DNA of 25,000 nucleotides from Prorocentrum cordatum (lineage: Eukaryota > Sar > Dinophyceae > Prorocentrales > Prorocentraceae): the NCBI GenBank assembly GCA_963575745.1, contig CAUYUJ010019357.1, positions 117,817-142,816 on the forward strand. Reading direction: 5' to 3'. The position numbers and the translations under genes were made by a program. The notes below the pieces were generated by a model. It was not told the origin of the DNA, made no database searches, and saw only the letters and a program-made list of their open reading frames with translations. Within the stretch, counting starts at the first letter, position 1. Each line of letters begins with the position of its first letter. Below, in pieces: positions 8,660 through 17,757 of the stretch.

Positions 8660-11497
8660 ATGGCGCTGCCGAAGCACAAGTGGCAGTGCGGTGGCTGTGG
8701 GGCACCCGTCCCCAACAGCATGTGGCACTGCAGATGTGGATTCAAGTGGAGACCGCCGAGGACAGCCACAGGCCAAGCCCCAGCTGCAGGTCGTCAGGCC
8801 TCAGGCAGCAAGACAGGCAAGAAGCAGAAGGTGCAGCAGGTGTTCAGCCAGGAGCATGCTGCCATCCTCAAAGACGTGGGCTTCCTGACGCTGGATGAGG
8901 CGCGAAGCCTCAAGGAGTGGAGGGAGCCGCCTGCGCCTGAGCAGGCCGCGCTGAAGGCGCCATTCAAGGCATCACTGGTTGCCAGGGCGAAGCGGCTGCT
9001 GGACGTGGTGCAGGCCAACAGGCGGGCGCAGAAGGAGTCAGCACTGGAAGAGCAGGAACTCAGCATGCTGAAGACGGCACTACTCATGCTGAAGCCCAAG
9101 GGTGTGCAGCTGCCTGAGTTGACCAAGCTGCGCTTCGACATGAACACAGAGTTGAACGCGATCCACGTGCAGCAGAAGCAGCTCCACCAGAGAGCGATGT
9201 TGCTGGAGGTGAGGATCGCCAAGGTATATGATCAAGAGCAAGAGCTGATGGCTCAGGACCTGGAGCCTGGCTTCACCTCTGAGGAGGACGAGGTGCCCGA
9301 TGAGCAGCCCACGCAGGCCAGTGCGCAGCCGCCCGCGGCGCCCAAGGGGTGGGCGACGGGAGCTCCCTGGCGCACCTCCGCCACAGGGGCTGCCGCCCAG
9401 GCTGATCCAGGACCAGCTGCTGCTACAGGCGCTGGGCAGACGCCCAGAGGCATGTCCCGCCAGCTACTCACGGTCAAGAGGGAGCACATCTCTCAGTCCT
9501 CGCCCAGCAAGCAGGTGGAGACGGCGTCGGCGGCGTGCAGCAGGTCCGAGTTCTTCAACCAGGAGGTCGCCCAGGCCATCAGACAGCTCAACCAGCGCAT
9601 GGACAGCATCCAGTCACAGTGTCAGCAGCAGCGCGCGGCCCCTCCTGCTCCCCCCCAGGCCGCGGAGGCCCAGCAGCTTGAGCTGTCGGCACGCATGCAG
9701 CAGGAGTGCCAGGCTTTGGAGCTGCGCATGCAACAGGAGTTCCAAGAGCAGAACTGGGGTGTCAAGCGTATGCAGCAGGAACTGGAGGAGCGCGAGCGCA
9801 TGCTAGCGGTGCAGCAGAAGGAATTCATCCAGACCGAGACCGCTCAGAGGACCAGAATGGAGGCGCAGCAGATGGCCATCTCACAGGTTACGCAGCAGCA
9901 CCAAGTGCAAGACTATCGGCTGGAGACCGCCCTGAGAGCACGCTTGGAGGAGGCCATGCAGCTGGAGGAGACCAACGAGCAGGCTCTGCGCCAGCGGGCT
10001 GAACTTCAAGAGCAATGCAGGTTCCTTGCAGAGCGCTCGAGTCAGCTCCAGGCTCAGTCAGACTCGGTTGCCACGCACCTCGACGCCCGCCAGCAAGCTG
10101 CAGCTGAGCTGGACGAGGCGAACTGTCGCATCATTGAACAACAGCAACAGCGGGCCTGTGAGGAGCAGAGGAAGTACGAGGAGTTGGAGATTCATGCGCG
10201 CCGTAGGTTCCAACAAGCTATGGAACAGCTGGAGGTGGAAGCCCGCGCCGCCCGCCAGGTGATGGTTCGAAGCACCCAGGAAGCCGCGGAGCAGGCAGCC
10301 TTGGAGCAAACCCAGGCAGCTGAACACGCCCAGCAGCGGCACTCCAGCCAGCAACGGGAGGCAGCCATGGCCATCCTGCAGGAAGCCGACAGGTTGCGCA
10401 TGGAGCAGAGGATTCTGTCCGAAGCCGAGGCCGAGCAACTCCACATCAGGGCGCGCGTCCTCAATGCGGACCTGCTTCTCGAGGAGGAGACCATCGCACA
10501 GCAGTTCCAGCGAGAGGAATTGGCCCTGCAGCAGGAGGAGCTCCAGGAGGCCGCTGCCAGGATCCACCGCAGTCGAGAGGCAGCGCAGGGGAAGGTGGGG
10601 CCACCTCAGGTCGCACCAGACTCGGCAAATGCGGAATCGTTGGCAGGCATGGCTCCCAGGAATGCCACCCACTCAGACGAAGGGAAACCCTGGGGTGAGA
10701 CCCCTCCTGCCCAGACGTGCCAGCAGGAAGCCAATGGGACGGATACTCCAGTAGCCGACTCCCCAATCGAGGTAACTCCACCGGCGGAGGCGCCTGCTTG
10801 GACGCCTGATCAGCCGAGTGGAGCTGGGCAATGCTTCATTGACTGGCAGCAGGTGCAGGCCCACTGGGGCTCAGTGGCTGCTCCCGCCCAATTCCCGCCA
10901 GGGCAGGGCTCCACGGGAGAGTGGAACGACAGCCTATCCCCAGCGCAGCCCTCGGACCAGGGATCCTCGAGTTGGGGGCCTGCTGTCCTCTCCCCAACGC
11001 AGCCAGTGGACCCGCGCTGGTGGCTGCCTGGGACCCCAGAGGCAGACGGCGAAGGCTCCGCCCTTGCCCAGTCGGTCTCCGCCCCCCCGGGCGTCGAGGC
11101 CCGCCTGCAGGGGAGGCGGCAGCAGCAAGCGGCCCCTGGCAAGCCAGTCAGCGTGGCCTCCAACTCTCCATCACAAGGTAAGGACAGCACCGCATCTGCG
11201 GGGCCTTCGTCGGCAGGCCTGTCAGACGCCACGCTGCGCGACAACCTCCTGGACCTCACGGCTACAGGAACACCAGTTTTTCGAGGAGCCAGCTCGGCCA
11301 GCCGCCCGCCAGGGTCAGCGGACGAGGGTCACGAGAGCTCGGCATCGGCAGGGGGATCATCGACCTGCCAGACCAAGCAGCAGCATGTCAAGCAGAGGCT
11401 GCTGCAGCATGGGGCCAGGGGCAAGCTCTTCCAGACCAGGGAGCAGGGACTGGAGGACCTGCGCCGTGCCAAGGAGGCCAAGGCCTCCCTCGGCTGA
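8660..11497 (+). CDS. LINE ORF1: zinc-knuckle, coiled-coil protein
   Basis: This encodes about 945 residues. ATG 8660 is the first in-frame ATG and directly precedes the most conserved-looking part; the frame is open further upstream only from a GTG in the GGA tract. Residues ~8-31 form a CX2CX10CXC knuckle with flanking tryptophans (KWQCGGC, MWHCRCGFKW). A helical region spans ~residues 60-190, then an acidic/proline linker. A long Gln/Glu/Arg-rich coiled coil (~296-640) contains repeated MQQE, QQEL and RARLEE runs. A low-complexity Pro/Ser/Gly tail follows, then a short basic helix at the end. LINE ORF1 proteins of this plan bind element RNA and self-associate into ribonucleoprotein particles; that role is inferred. 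The frame ends within the upstream extension of the ORF2 frame, at -1 relative to it. The family is not identified beyond LINE ORF1-like. Confidence 0.75.
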   Translation: MALPKHKWQCGGCGAPVPNSMWHCRCGFKWRPPRTATGQAPAAGRQASGSKTGKKQKVQQVFSQEHAAILKDVGFLTLDEARSLKEWREPPAPEQAALKAPFKASLVARAKRLLDVVQANRRAQKESALEEQELSMLKTALLMLKPKGVQLPELTKLRFDMNTELNAIHVQQKQLHQRAMLLEVRIAKVYDQEQELMAQDLEPGFTSEEDEVPDEQPTQASAQPPAAPKGWATGAPWRTSATGAAAQADPGPAAATGAGQTPRGMSRQLLTVKREHISQSSPSKQVETASAACSRSEFFNQEVAQAIRQLNQRMDSIQSQCQQQRAAPPAPPQAAEAQQLELSARMQQECQALELRMQQEFQEQNWGVKRMQQELEERERMLAVQQKEFIQTETAQRTRMEAQQMAISQVTQQHQVQDYRLETALRARLEEAMQLEETNEQALRQRAELQEQCRFLAERSSQLQAQSDSVATHLDARQQAAAELDEANCRIIEQQQQRACEEQRKYEELEIHARRRFQQAMEQLEVEARAARQVMVRSTQEAAEQAALEQTQAAEHAQQRHSSQQREAAMAILQEADRLRMEQRILSEAEAEQLHIRARVLNADLLLEEETIAQQFQREELALQQEELQEAAARIHRSREAAQGKVGPPQVAPDSANAESLAGMAPRNATHSDEGKPWGETPPAQTCQQEANGTDTPVADSPIEVTPPAEAPAWTPDQPSGAGQCFIDWQQVQAHWGSVAAPAQFPPGQGSTGEWNDSLSPAQPSDQGSSSWGPAVLSPTQPVDPRWWLPGTPEADGEGSALAQSVSAPPGVEARLQGRRQQQAAPGKPVSVASNSPSQGKDSTASAGPSSAGLSDATLRDNLLDLTATGTPVFRGASSASRPPGSADEGHESSASAGGSSTCQTKQQHVKQRLLQHGARGKLFQTREQGLEDLRRAKEAKASLG
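11182..11494 (+). promoter_or_regulatory. ORF1/ORF2 overlap of open frames
   Basis: The ORF2 frame is open upstream from just after a TAA at 11179-11181 and overlaps the last ~313 nt of ORF1 in the -1 register. It contains no ATG. A -1 frameshift could in principle fuse the two proteins, but I saw no canonical X XXY YYZ slippery heptamer in the correct register. Reinitiation downstream of the ORF1 stop is equally possible. Confidence 0.4.
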
Positions 11498-11544
11498 CCC
11501 CGATCAGCGATCGCGCAGCGGCTGGCGTGGGCGCAGAGGCTGGG

Positions 11545-11650
11545 GGCGAAAGCGTAACAGGGCGAAATACACCTGGAGCTACGCCTACCTCTGCGTGGGG
11601 TTGTGGCGAAAGCGTAACGGGGCGAAACACACCCGGAGCTACGCCACCCC
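11545..11650 (+). repeat. 60-bp tandem repeat at ORF1/ORF2 junction
   Basis: Two units start with GGCGAAAGCGTAAC at 11545 and 11605, an exact 60-bp period, and share the ending CGGAGCTACGCC or its one-base variant. The second copy is incomplete. In the ORF2 frame each unit reads GESVTGRNTPGATP plus six variable residues. It lies just after the ORF1 stop (11497) and before the first ORF2 ATG (11668). Confidence 0.85.
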
Positions 11651-11667
11651 CCAGCCACGCCAGGCAA

Positions 11668-14600
11668 ATGACCGAGCGGGCAGTGCCCTGTCCCGTGTCA
11701 ACCAGCTGCCCTCCGAGCGCGACGGAGCAAGGGGCAGCACCGCCATTTTGGCCAGATGCAAGCATACAGAATTCAGAGGTCCCTACACATGGGACCAACC
11801 TCCCCGTGGAGCTGGAGCCTGGCGTCACGCTGAGGGCGAGCGATGACATTCAGGACGTGCAGCCTGCTCCACCAGGGCCTGTCACTCAGCACCAGCCGCA
11901 ACAGCCACCTGGGGATGATCTAGTCCAGGGAACTGCGGCCCATCATCAGCCTGTCGCTCTTCGACCTCAGGCACCTCTACATAGTACTCCTGTTGATAGC
12001 ACAGCGCCACTGGCCCCAGTGCCTGGCAGCGCGACGCAGCACCACCTGGCAGTTGATGTCCCATCGGGGAGCAGCGGTCAGCGGTCGTGCAATATCGGAC
12101 AGCTTCGTTCCTTGGTCGATGACATCACCAGGAACATCAATACCTTAGATTGGCAGCATGACATTTTGGGACACGATTTGCATGAGCACACTCGCCTGGC
12201 CTTGCAGTACCTCGCCCCAGTCAGGCCGATTGTTCCGCAGGTACACCTTTTTTTCATGGACGCCGCTTTCGATATGAAGGCACCTTCTACGGCCAGCTGG
12301 GCAGTGATTCATATCGCACAAGACTCCGAAGGTTTCTCTTACCTTGGGCACCTCGTGGGTAACTACGCAGACTCAGTGCCACCGGAGTTGGGAGCCCCCA
12401 CTTCTAGTACAGTCGTGGAGCTAGCTGGTATTCTCTGGGCGCTCATTGCGTCCATCGCTTGGCAGGATGGGATGCCTTGTGTGTTCGTTGGTGACAACAC
12501 CTCCGCCTTGGGGACGGCGGACGGCACCCAGATGATTTCTTCGCACCATGATCTTTCCAGACTGACGTCCATCCTTTGCGAGGAGATCAGACGCCAGAGG
12601 TCGGTTCGCTTTGAACATACCAAAGGTCATTCAGGTGCACCTTGGAACGAAGCAGCGGACGTGATTGCTAAAGAGGCGGGGCTGCAGCCCAGGCGTAGGC
12701 CCTATTTTGATTGCATCACCAGCCTCCTCGCCTACGATCCCGCACTCGAATGGAGCTGGCTTCGCACGGCGAACCCGCAAGATGTAGCAGCCTACCCACC
12801 ACTGATCAACGGCAAGTTCCAGTTCACAGTCAAGCCGCAAGTTGCTCAGCTGGAACACATCCCAGCCCCAGTACCTACGAGGTGTGTCAACGGCCGCCTC
12901 AACCTCTGCGTGTGCCAGTACAATGCTCAGTCTATGATTGATGTCGTGCTCAATCCGAAGGCGAGCAGGAAGGTATCAGGCAAAGGTATTCTTGTCAGGC
13001 AGCAGCTGCACCAGCGAGGCGTACATCTGGCGGGGATTCAGGAAACCAGGTGTGCTGCAAGAGCCACGACCGCCAACGGTTATTACACGATCTCGAGCCC
13101 AGCGGTCAAGGGGAATCTGGGCTGCTCACTCTTGCTTTCGACCGAGCTCCCCTACGCCACTCACAAGAGGAAAACCTACTGCTTCCAGAAAAAGCATGCC
13201 AAGGTCCTCTTCGGGCATCCCCGGATGCTGTTTGTCCGCGTGGCTGCTCCCTTCTTCGATGAGGTGATCGCTGTTGCGCACACCCCGCACCACGGAAAGG
13301 ACCAGCAGGGCAACGAGAGGAAGGAGTGGTGGAGGTTATTCGAGCTGAAGTGCGACATCTTCAAGCCCTCCATCGTGCTTATTGACCTCAACGGCAGGCT
13401 TGGGAGCAAGCAATCCGATTTCGTGGGTACTGAAGGCTTTCGCCAAACCGAGGACGACAACGGCGAGCGGCTCCACGGCTTCGCGACAGAGCGGGGGTTC
13501 TATGTTGCCAATACGCTTTTCAAGGGGCCTGCGAGCGAGCCTCAGTACACCTGGAAGGACAGTCACAGCCACACCCCACATCGTATTGATTTCATTCTGT
13601 TTCAGGAAGCCTCCCTCAACAGAGTGGCCGCGGTGCGTGTCGACCACTCTTTTGACGGCGTGTGCAAGAACTCGGACCACTCCCCTGTCCTGGCGTTCCT
13701 CACAGGCAACATCAACGGTCAAGCCAAGGACAAGAATGGAGGCTTCAAGCTGGACCACCACAAGCTCAAGGACCCGGTGGCCAGAGACGCTTGCAACAGG
13801 GCGCTTGACGACATCCAGCAGCCGCCATGGGAGACGGATGTGAATGACCACTACCATGCCATTCAGTCTGAGATCTCGGCCTGCATCAAGGAATGCTTTG
13901 GGGCCGACCGATTCACTCCAGTCAAGAGCTCGATGTCCAGGACCACCATGCGACTGGTGCGCATCAGGAGGTACGTGCAGCGAGCTATCAGAAAGCAGCA
14001 GGATGGCAATTACAGGGCACTGCAGCTTCTCCGCAACAAGCTCCCCACGGAATGGCAAGACTTTGTCACGGAGCAGGAGACTTGGTTCCAGCCGCTCAAC
14101 TCGCTCAGGCTAGCTTGTTGTACGCTGGACACAGCGGGCCTGCTGTACCAGTGCCGCATCTTCCTGGACGCTACGCTAGACATATACAAGTCCTTGCTCA
14201 CTCAGGACAGGGACAACTCCATGGCAGAGCTCGCCAACCACCTCATGGCCACCAAGCACCACAACGACCCAGCCGAGCACTGGAGAACGGCCAAAAAGAT
14301 GCTCATGTTGGGAGGCAGGCCTGGCAGGTGGGGAGCAGTCTACCCTGAGAGAGAGGACGTGGATGGCACCATCATCACAACGGACGAGCAGCTGTGCCTC
14401 GCCCGCCTCAAGTACTTCGCCAGCGTGGAGCAGGCGAGGGTCCAGCAGCCCTCGGAGCTAGTGCAGCGTTACAACGAGACGGCCCAGCAACTACAGCCGC
14501 CGAAGGAGATACCTGTCAAGATGGTGCAGTCACACCATGGGCTAGCCTATAGCTTCAGCAAAGCCAAGTTGCGCAAGGCCGCAGGACCAGACAAGATCGC

Positions 14601-17600
14601 CAACGACGCGCTCAGAGCTTGCTGCAGATCCATGGCCAGGCTATGGCACCCAGTCATCACCAAGGCCAACTTCTTGAATCAGGAGCCGGTGCAGTTCAAG
14701 ATCGGCACGGCCGTGGAACTGCACAAGGCCGGCTCCTCCAAGCCCTTTGCCAACTACAGGAGCATCCTCCTCAACAACACGGTCGCCAAGCATCACCATG
14801 CATTCTTGCGCAACTTGATCATTGGCTGCCACCTGGATCTTCTACGACAGACACAGTATGGAGGCATCCCACGGCGCAGCACTGCCATGGCCACGCACTC
14901 GGTCAAGGCCTTCCTGCATGTATGCCGACTGCAGCAGAAGGCAGCCATCCTGCCCATGCTCGATCTGAAGGCCGCCTTCTACACGGTGGTCAGGCAGCAC
15001 ATCGTCAGGGGCCCCACGGACAGGGAGGACCTGGAGGACATCTACGAGCAGCAGAACGTTCCACAATGGATGCAGCCCGCGCTCCAAGAGCTGCTCGCAA
15101 GGCCGGGAGCGCTCCAGGACAACAGCGTGGATCCAGCATTGCACGCAGCGGTAGCAGAGGCACATAGGCACACCTTTTTCATGACACAGGGCTGCCCGCT
15201 CACAGCGGAAAGTCGTCGAGGCACGCGCCCTGGTAATGGCCTAGCGGACCTGGTATACAACCTGGGCTTTGCCACGCTGCTGAGAGACCTACACAAGGAC
15301 CTGGCCGCCCACAACTACACGCTCACACTGAAGCCGGACCCTGCTCCTGTACTGGCTTCTGGCGCTGCAGAACAAGCCGAAGTTACGGACGTTTCCTTCG
15401 TGGATGATGCTACGACGCCCTGCGCGGTGGACAGCTGCGACAATCTAGAAGACGCCATCAGGGGCATAGTCAGCATCCTGTTCAAGCACATCTGCATCTT
15501 TGGTTTCACTGATAACCTGGCCAAGACCAAGATATTGATAGGCTTCTTTGGCCCGCGTGCCAGAAAAGCAAGGGCCCGCCTGCTTACCAGTCACCCGGCT
15601 TACCTTTGGCACGATGGCCTGGACCATCAGTTGCAGATTGTGGAGACGGCGGTCAACCTGGGCACGGTTGTGGATACTAAAGGCTGTGAGGGACCCAACA
15701 TGGCCCGCAGGTGCAAGGGGCACTCGGCAGCAGCGGGCCCTCTGCGGATCACGGTCAACCAAATCCAGGATGTGGACAGACAGGTTAAGATCACGCTCAC
15801 CAGCGCCCTCTGCGATAGTACTCTCACTTTCAATGCAGAAATATGGGGTGCGCTGGGTACCAGGCTGGACTCGCAAGTCGCTGCCAAGTATGTCAACGCC
15901 TACCGCGCTGCGGTGGGCAAGCAGCACATACCTGATGGACCTCGATGGCGAGATGAGGAGGTCCTCTTAGACGCAGACAAGTCCTCCTGGCAGATCATCC
16001 TCCGCACAAGGCGCCTGCGGCATCTTATGCGACTCTTGTTCTTTGGTGACCAGCAGCTACTGCGCCTCGTTGATCTACTCTGGGAGGAGAAAGGCAGCTG
16101 GAATGTCTTGATCTGGGAAGATCTGATCTGGCTTGGTGAGTTTGTCTCTACTGATGAGATTCCACTGGAGCAGCGTCAGGACATACGCACCTGGATTGAC
16201 GCCTTCAGAGCTTGGGAGTATGCCAAGGCCATGAACCTGATCAAGAGAGTGGAACGCAGGGCACATGCATCTCAGATGGAGTATCTCAGGCATGGCGTTT
16301 GGCAGAGACAACTCAGATCTTTGGCCCAGGAGGCGGGGCTGCCACCCCCGCCCTTCGTGGAGGCAGATCGACCCGAACGAGGACAAGGTTTCATCTGCTA
16401 TGATTGTGGCAAAATACTGGCAACACGGGGCATGTGGAAGAGGCACCGCACAGTCGTGCATGCACAGCGTGATGACGACCGATATATTAGAGGGACGCTT
16501 TGCTCGAACTGTGGCAAGGACTTCCACACCCGTGCTGGACTTCTTCGACATCTCAAGTACAGAAGCCTCAGATGTATGGAGCATTGTCGTGTCACAGTTG
16601 TTCCATTAAATGACGAAGAGTTGGCAGCAGCTGATGTCGAGATGGCAGAAGATACCAGAAAGCTCAAAAGTTGTGGTTTCAGGGCGGCTAAGGCCTTGAT
16701 GCCGCCGAAGGACCCAGACCCATATTGGATTACGACGAAACCGACCTGGGCCAGCCCTCTCGAGCCAGCTTGCCCGCCAGCAGCACCAGCGGACGAGGAC
16801 TTCCTTGATCACCAGCAGACAGTGTACCCCTCGACAGTGGACAGACCGACTACGTGGCACTGTAACCTGGTACTCCACCTCTTCAGTGGCCACAGGAGAC
16901 CCAATGACATCCAGGATCACCTGGAGAAGCTAGCAGCAGATTGGTCAGTCCCCTTGATGGTGCTCTCCCTGGACGTGCAGAACAATGCGGACAGAGGGGA
17001 CATGACCAAGAATGACAACCTCACGTTCTGGAAGGCAGCCATGCTGGCAGGGCATGTGTGCGCGGTGGTAGGAGGACCTCCCTGCGAGACCTGGTGCCCG
17101 GCCAGATGGTTGGATGATGGCAGGGGGGGCAGACAGCCGAGACCCCTCAGGACGAGGAGCAGGCCTTGGGGCATCGGCAGCGTGTCCCAGAAGGAGAGGC
17201 AGCAGATCGACCTGGGCAACGCGCTGCTCCGCTCCTGCCTTTTGCTGCTCCTGATCGGCCGCCCGCTGGGCATCACAGGGCTGATGGAGCATCCAGCCCC
17301 AGCACCCTGGAGGCCACAGAGCATCTCCTCCTGGGAGACACCCGAGATCTCATGGGCGCTCGAGCTCCCTGGGGTGGACTACGTGCAGGTGGACCAGTGC
17401 GCGTACGGCGCGCAGGCGAGGAAGCCGACGGGGCTCCTGGCGGTGAACGCCCCCGAGCTCCGCCTCGCCGTGGACGCGGACCCCCTGGGCGGCCGCTGCT
17501 GGCATGAGGAGGGCCACCCAGCGGCAGCGGGCCGTGATGAGCACGGCCGCTGGCGCACCGCTGAGCTGAAAAGCTATCCGTCGGCCTTTTCGCTTTTGCT

Positions 17601-17757
17601 CGCCAAGGTGCTCCTTGGGCACCAAGTGTCGAGGCTCAGCCGGGCCTGGGATCCCTGGGGAAGTGACCTGGGGACCTCGGCTTTCCAGGACTTCTTTGTC
17701 CCTCTCGACCCATATTTCAATTTCCAGGCGGGTCACGACTGCTACCGTCATGTCTAG
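11668..17757 (+). CDS. LINE ORF2: RNH-APE-RT-zinc finger-methyltransferase-like
   Basis: About 2029 residues from the first ATG; a GTG at 11527 lies upstream in frame. Domains in order: RNase H at 12241-12690 with Asp (12259), Glu (12418), Asp (12493) and KGHSG...Asp (12658). APE-type endonuclease at ~12892-13710 with QYNAQS (Asn 12922), GIQETR (Glu 13042), LIDLNGR (Asp 13384) and SDHSPV (13672). Reverse transcriptase at ~14518-15560 with ANYRSILL, motif A LDLKAAF (Asp 14962), GTRPGNGLADL and motif C SFVDDAT (15397-15414). Two C2H2-like fingers lie at 16396-16461 and 16501-16580. A C-terminal methyltransferase-like domain spans ~16858-17620. Such proteins nick target DNA and copy element RNA there (target-primed reverse transcription). 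No stop or frameshift interrupts it. RNase H normally follows RT in LINEs, so the N-terminal placement is unusual. Function of the last domain is inferred. Confidence 0.85.
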   Translation: MTERAVPCPVSTSCPPSATEQGAAPPFWPDASIQNSEVPTHGTNLPVELEPGVTLRASDDIQDVQPAPPGPVTQHQPQQPPGDDLVQGTAAHHQPVALRPQAPLHSTPVDSTAPLAPVPGSATQHHLAVDVPSGSSGQRSCNIGQLRSLVDDITRNINTLDWQHDILGHDLHEHTRLALQYLAPVRPIVPQVHLFFMDAAFDMKAPSTASWAVIHIAQDSEGFSYLGHLVGNYADSVPPELGAPTSSTVVELAGILWALIASIAWQDGMPCVFVGDNTSALGTADGTQMISSHHDLSRLTSILCEEIRRQRSVRFEHTKGHSGAPWNEAADVIAKEAGLQPRRRPYFDCITSLLAYDPALEWSWLRTANPQDVAAYPPLINGKFQFTVKPQVAQLEHIPAPVPTRCVNGRLNLCVCQYNAQSMIDVVLNPKASRKVSGKGILVRQQLHQRGVHLAGIQETRCAARATTANGYYTISSPAVKGNLGCSLLLSTELPYATHKRKTYCFQKKHAKVLFGHPRMLFVRVAAPFFDEVIAVAHTPHHGKDQQGNERKEWWRLFELKCDIFKPSIVLIDLNGRLGSKQSDFVGTEGFRQTEDDNGERLHGFATERGFYVANTLFKGPASEPQYTWKDSHSHTPHRIDFILFQEASLNRVAAVRVDHSFDGVCKNSDHSPVLAFLTGNINGQAKDKNGGFKLDHHKLKDPVARDACNRALDDIQQPPWETDVNDHYHAIQSEISACIKECFGADRFTPVKSSMSRTTMRLVRIRRYVQRAIRKQQDGNYRALQLLRNKLPTEWQDFVTEQETWFQPLNSLRLACCTLDTAGLLYQCRIFLDATLDIYKSLLTQDRDNSMAELANHLMATKHHNDPAEHWRTAKKMLMLGGRPGRWGAVYPEREDVDGTIITTDEQLCLARLKYFASVEQARVQQPSELVQRYNETAQQLQPPKEIPVKMVQSHHGLAYSFSKAKLRKAAGPDKIANDALRACCRSMARLWHPVITKANFLNQEPVQFKIGTAVELHKAGSSKPFANYRSILLNNTVAKHHHAFLRNLIIGCHLDLLRQTQYGGIPRRSTAMATHSVKAFLHVCRLQQKAAILPMLDLKAAFYTVVRQHIVRGPTDREDLEDIYEQQNVPQWMQPALQELLARPGALQDNSVDPALHAAVAEAHRHTFFMTQGCPLTAESRRGTRPGNGLADLVYNLGFATLLRDLHKDLAAHNYTLTLKPDPAPVLASGAAEQAEVTDVSFVDDATTPCAVDSCDNLEDAIRGIVSILFKHICIFGFTDNLAKTKILIGFFGPRARKARARLLTSHPAYLWHDGLDHQLQIVETAVNLGTVVDTKGCEGPNMARRCKGHSAAAGPLRITVNQIQDVDRQVKITLTSALCDSTLTFNAEIWGALGTRLDSQVAAKYVNAYRAAVGKQHIPDGPRWRDEEVLLDADKSSWQIILRTRRLRHLMRLLFFGDQQLLRLVDLLWEEKGSWNVLIWEDLIWLGEFVSTDEIPLEQRQDIRTWIDAFRAWEYAKAMNLIKRVERRAHASQMEYLRHGVWQRQLRSLAQEAGLPPPPFVEADRPERGQGFICYDCGKILATRGMWKRHRTVVHAQRDDDRYIRGTLCSNCGKDFHTRAGLLRHLKYRSLRCMEHCRVTVVPLNDEELAAADVEMAEDTRKLKSCGFRAAKALMPPKDPDPYWITTKPTWASPLEPACPPAAPADEDFLDHQQTVYPSTVDRPTTWHCNLVLHLFSGHRRPNDIQDHLEKLAADWSVPLMVLSLDVQNNADRGDMTKNDNLTFWKAAMLAGHVCAVVGGPPCETWCPARWLDDGRGGRQPRPLRTRSRPWGIGSVSQKERQQIDLGNALLRSCLLLLLIGRPLGITGLMEHPAPAPWRPQSISSWETPEISWALELPGVDYVQVDQCAYGAQARKPTGLLAVNAPELRLAVDADPLGGRCWHEEGHPAAAGRDEHGRWRTAELKSYPSAFSLLLAKVLLGHQVSRLSRAWDPWGSDLGTSAFQDFFVPLDPYFNFQAGHDCYRHV
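16858..17620 (+). other. C5-methyltransferase-like domain of ORF2
   Basis: This is a part of ORF2, not a separate gene. Cytosine-5 methyltransferase-like blocks occur in the expected order: VLHLFSGHRRP (SAM-binding motif I position, 16870), MVLSLDVQNN (motif II), VVGGPPCETW with the candidate catalytic Cys at 17083 (motif IV), LMEHPAPAPW (motif VI position, His-Pro in place of Asn-Val), VDQCAYGAQARKPTG (motif VIII position) and LKSYPSAFSLLLAKVLL at the end (motif X-like). The second glycine of motif I and the usual target-recognition segment are not evident. It may therefore bind DNA or SAM without normal activity. Confidence 0.5.

Noticed and set aside
11270-11290. GTTTTTC as a -1 frameshift heptamer in the ORF1/ORF2 overlap
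   Set aside because: In the ORF1 register it does not fit the X XXY YYZ rule.
11734-11752. CCGCCATTTTGGCCAG inside ORF2 as another spliced-leader relic
   Set aside because: Only the self-complementary core GCCATTTTGGC matches, and it lies inside coding sequence; chance is likelier.
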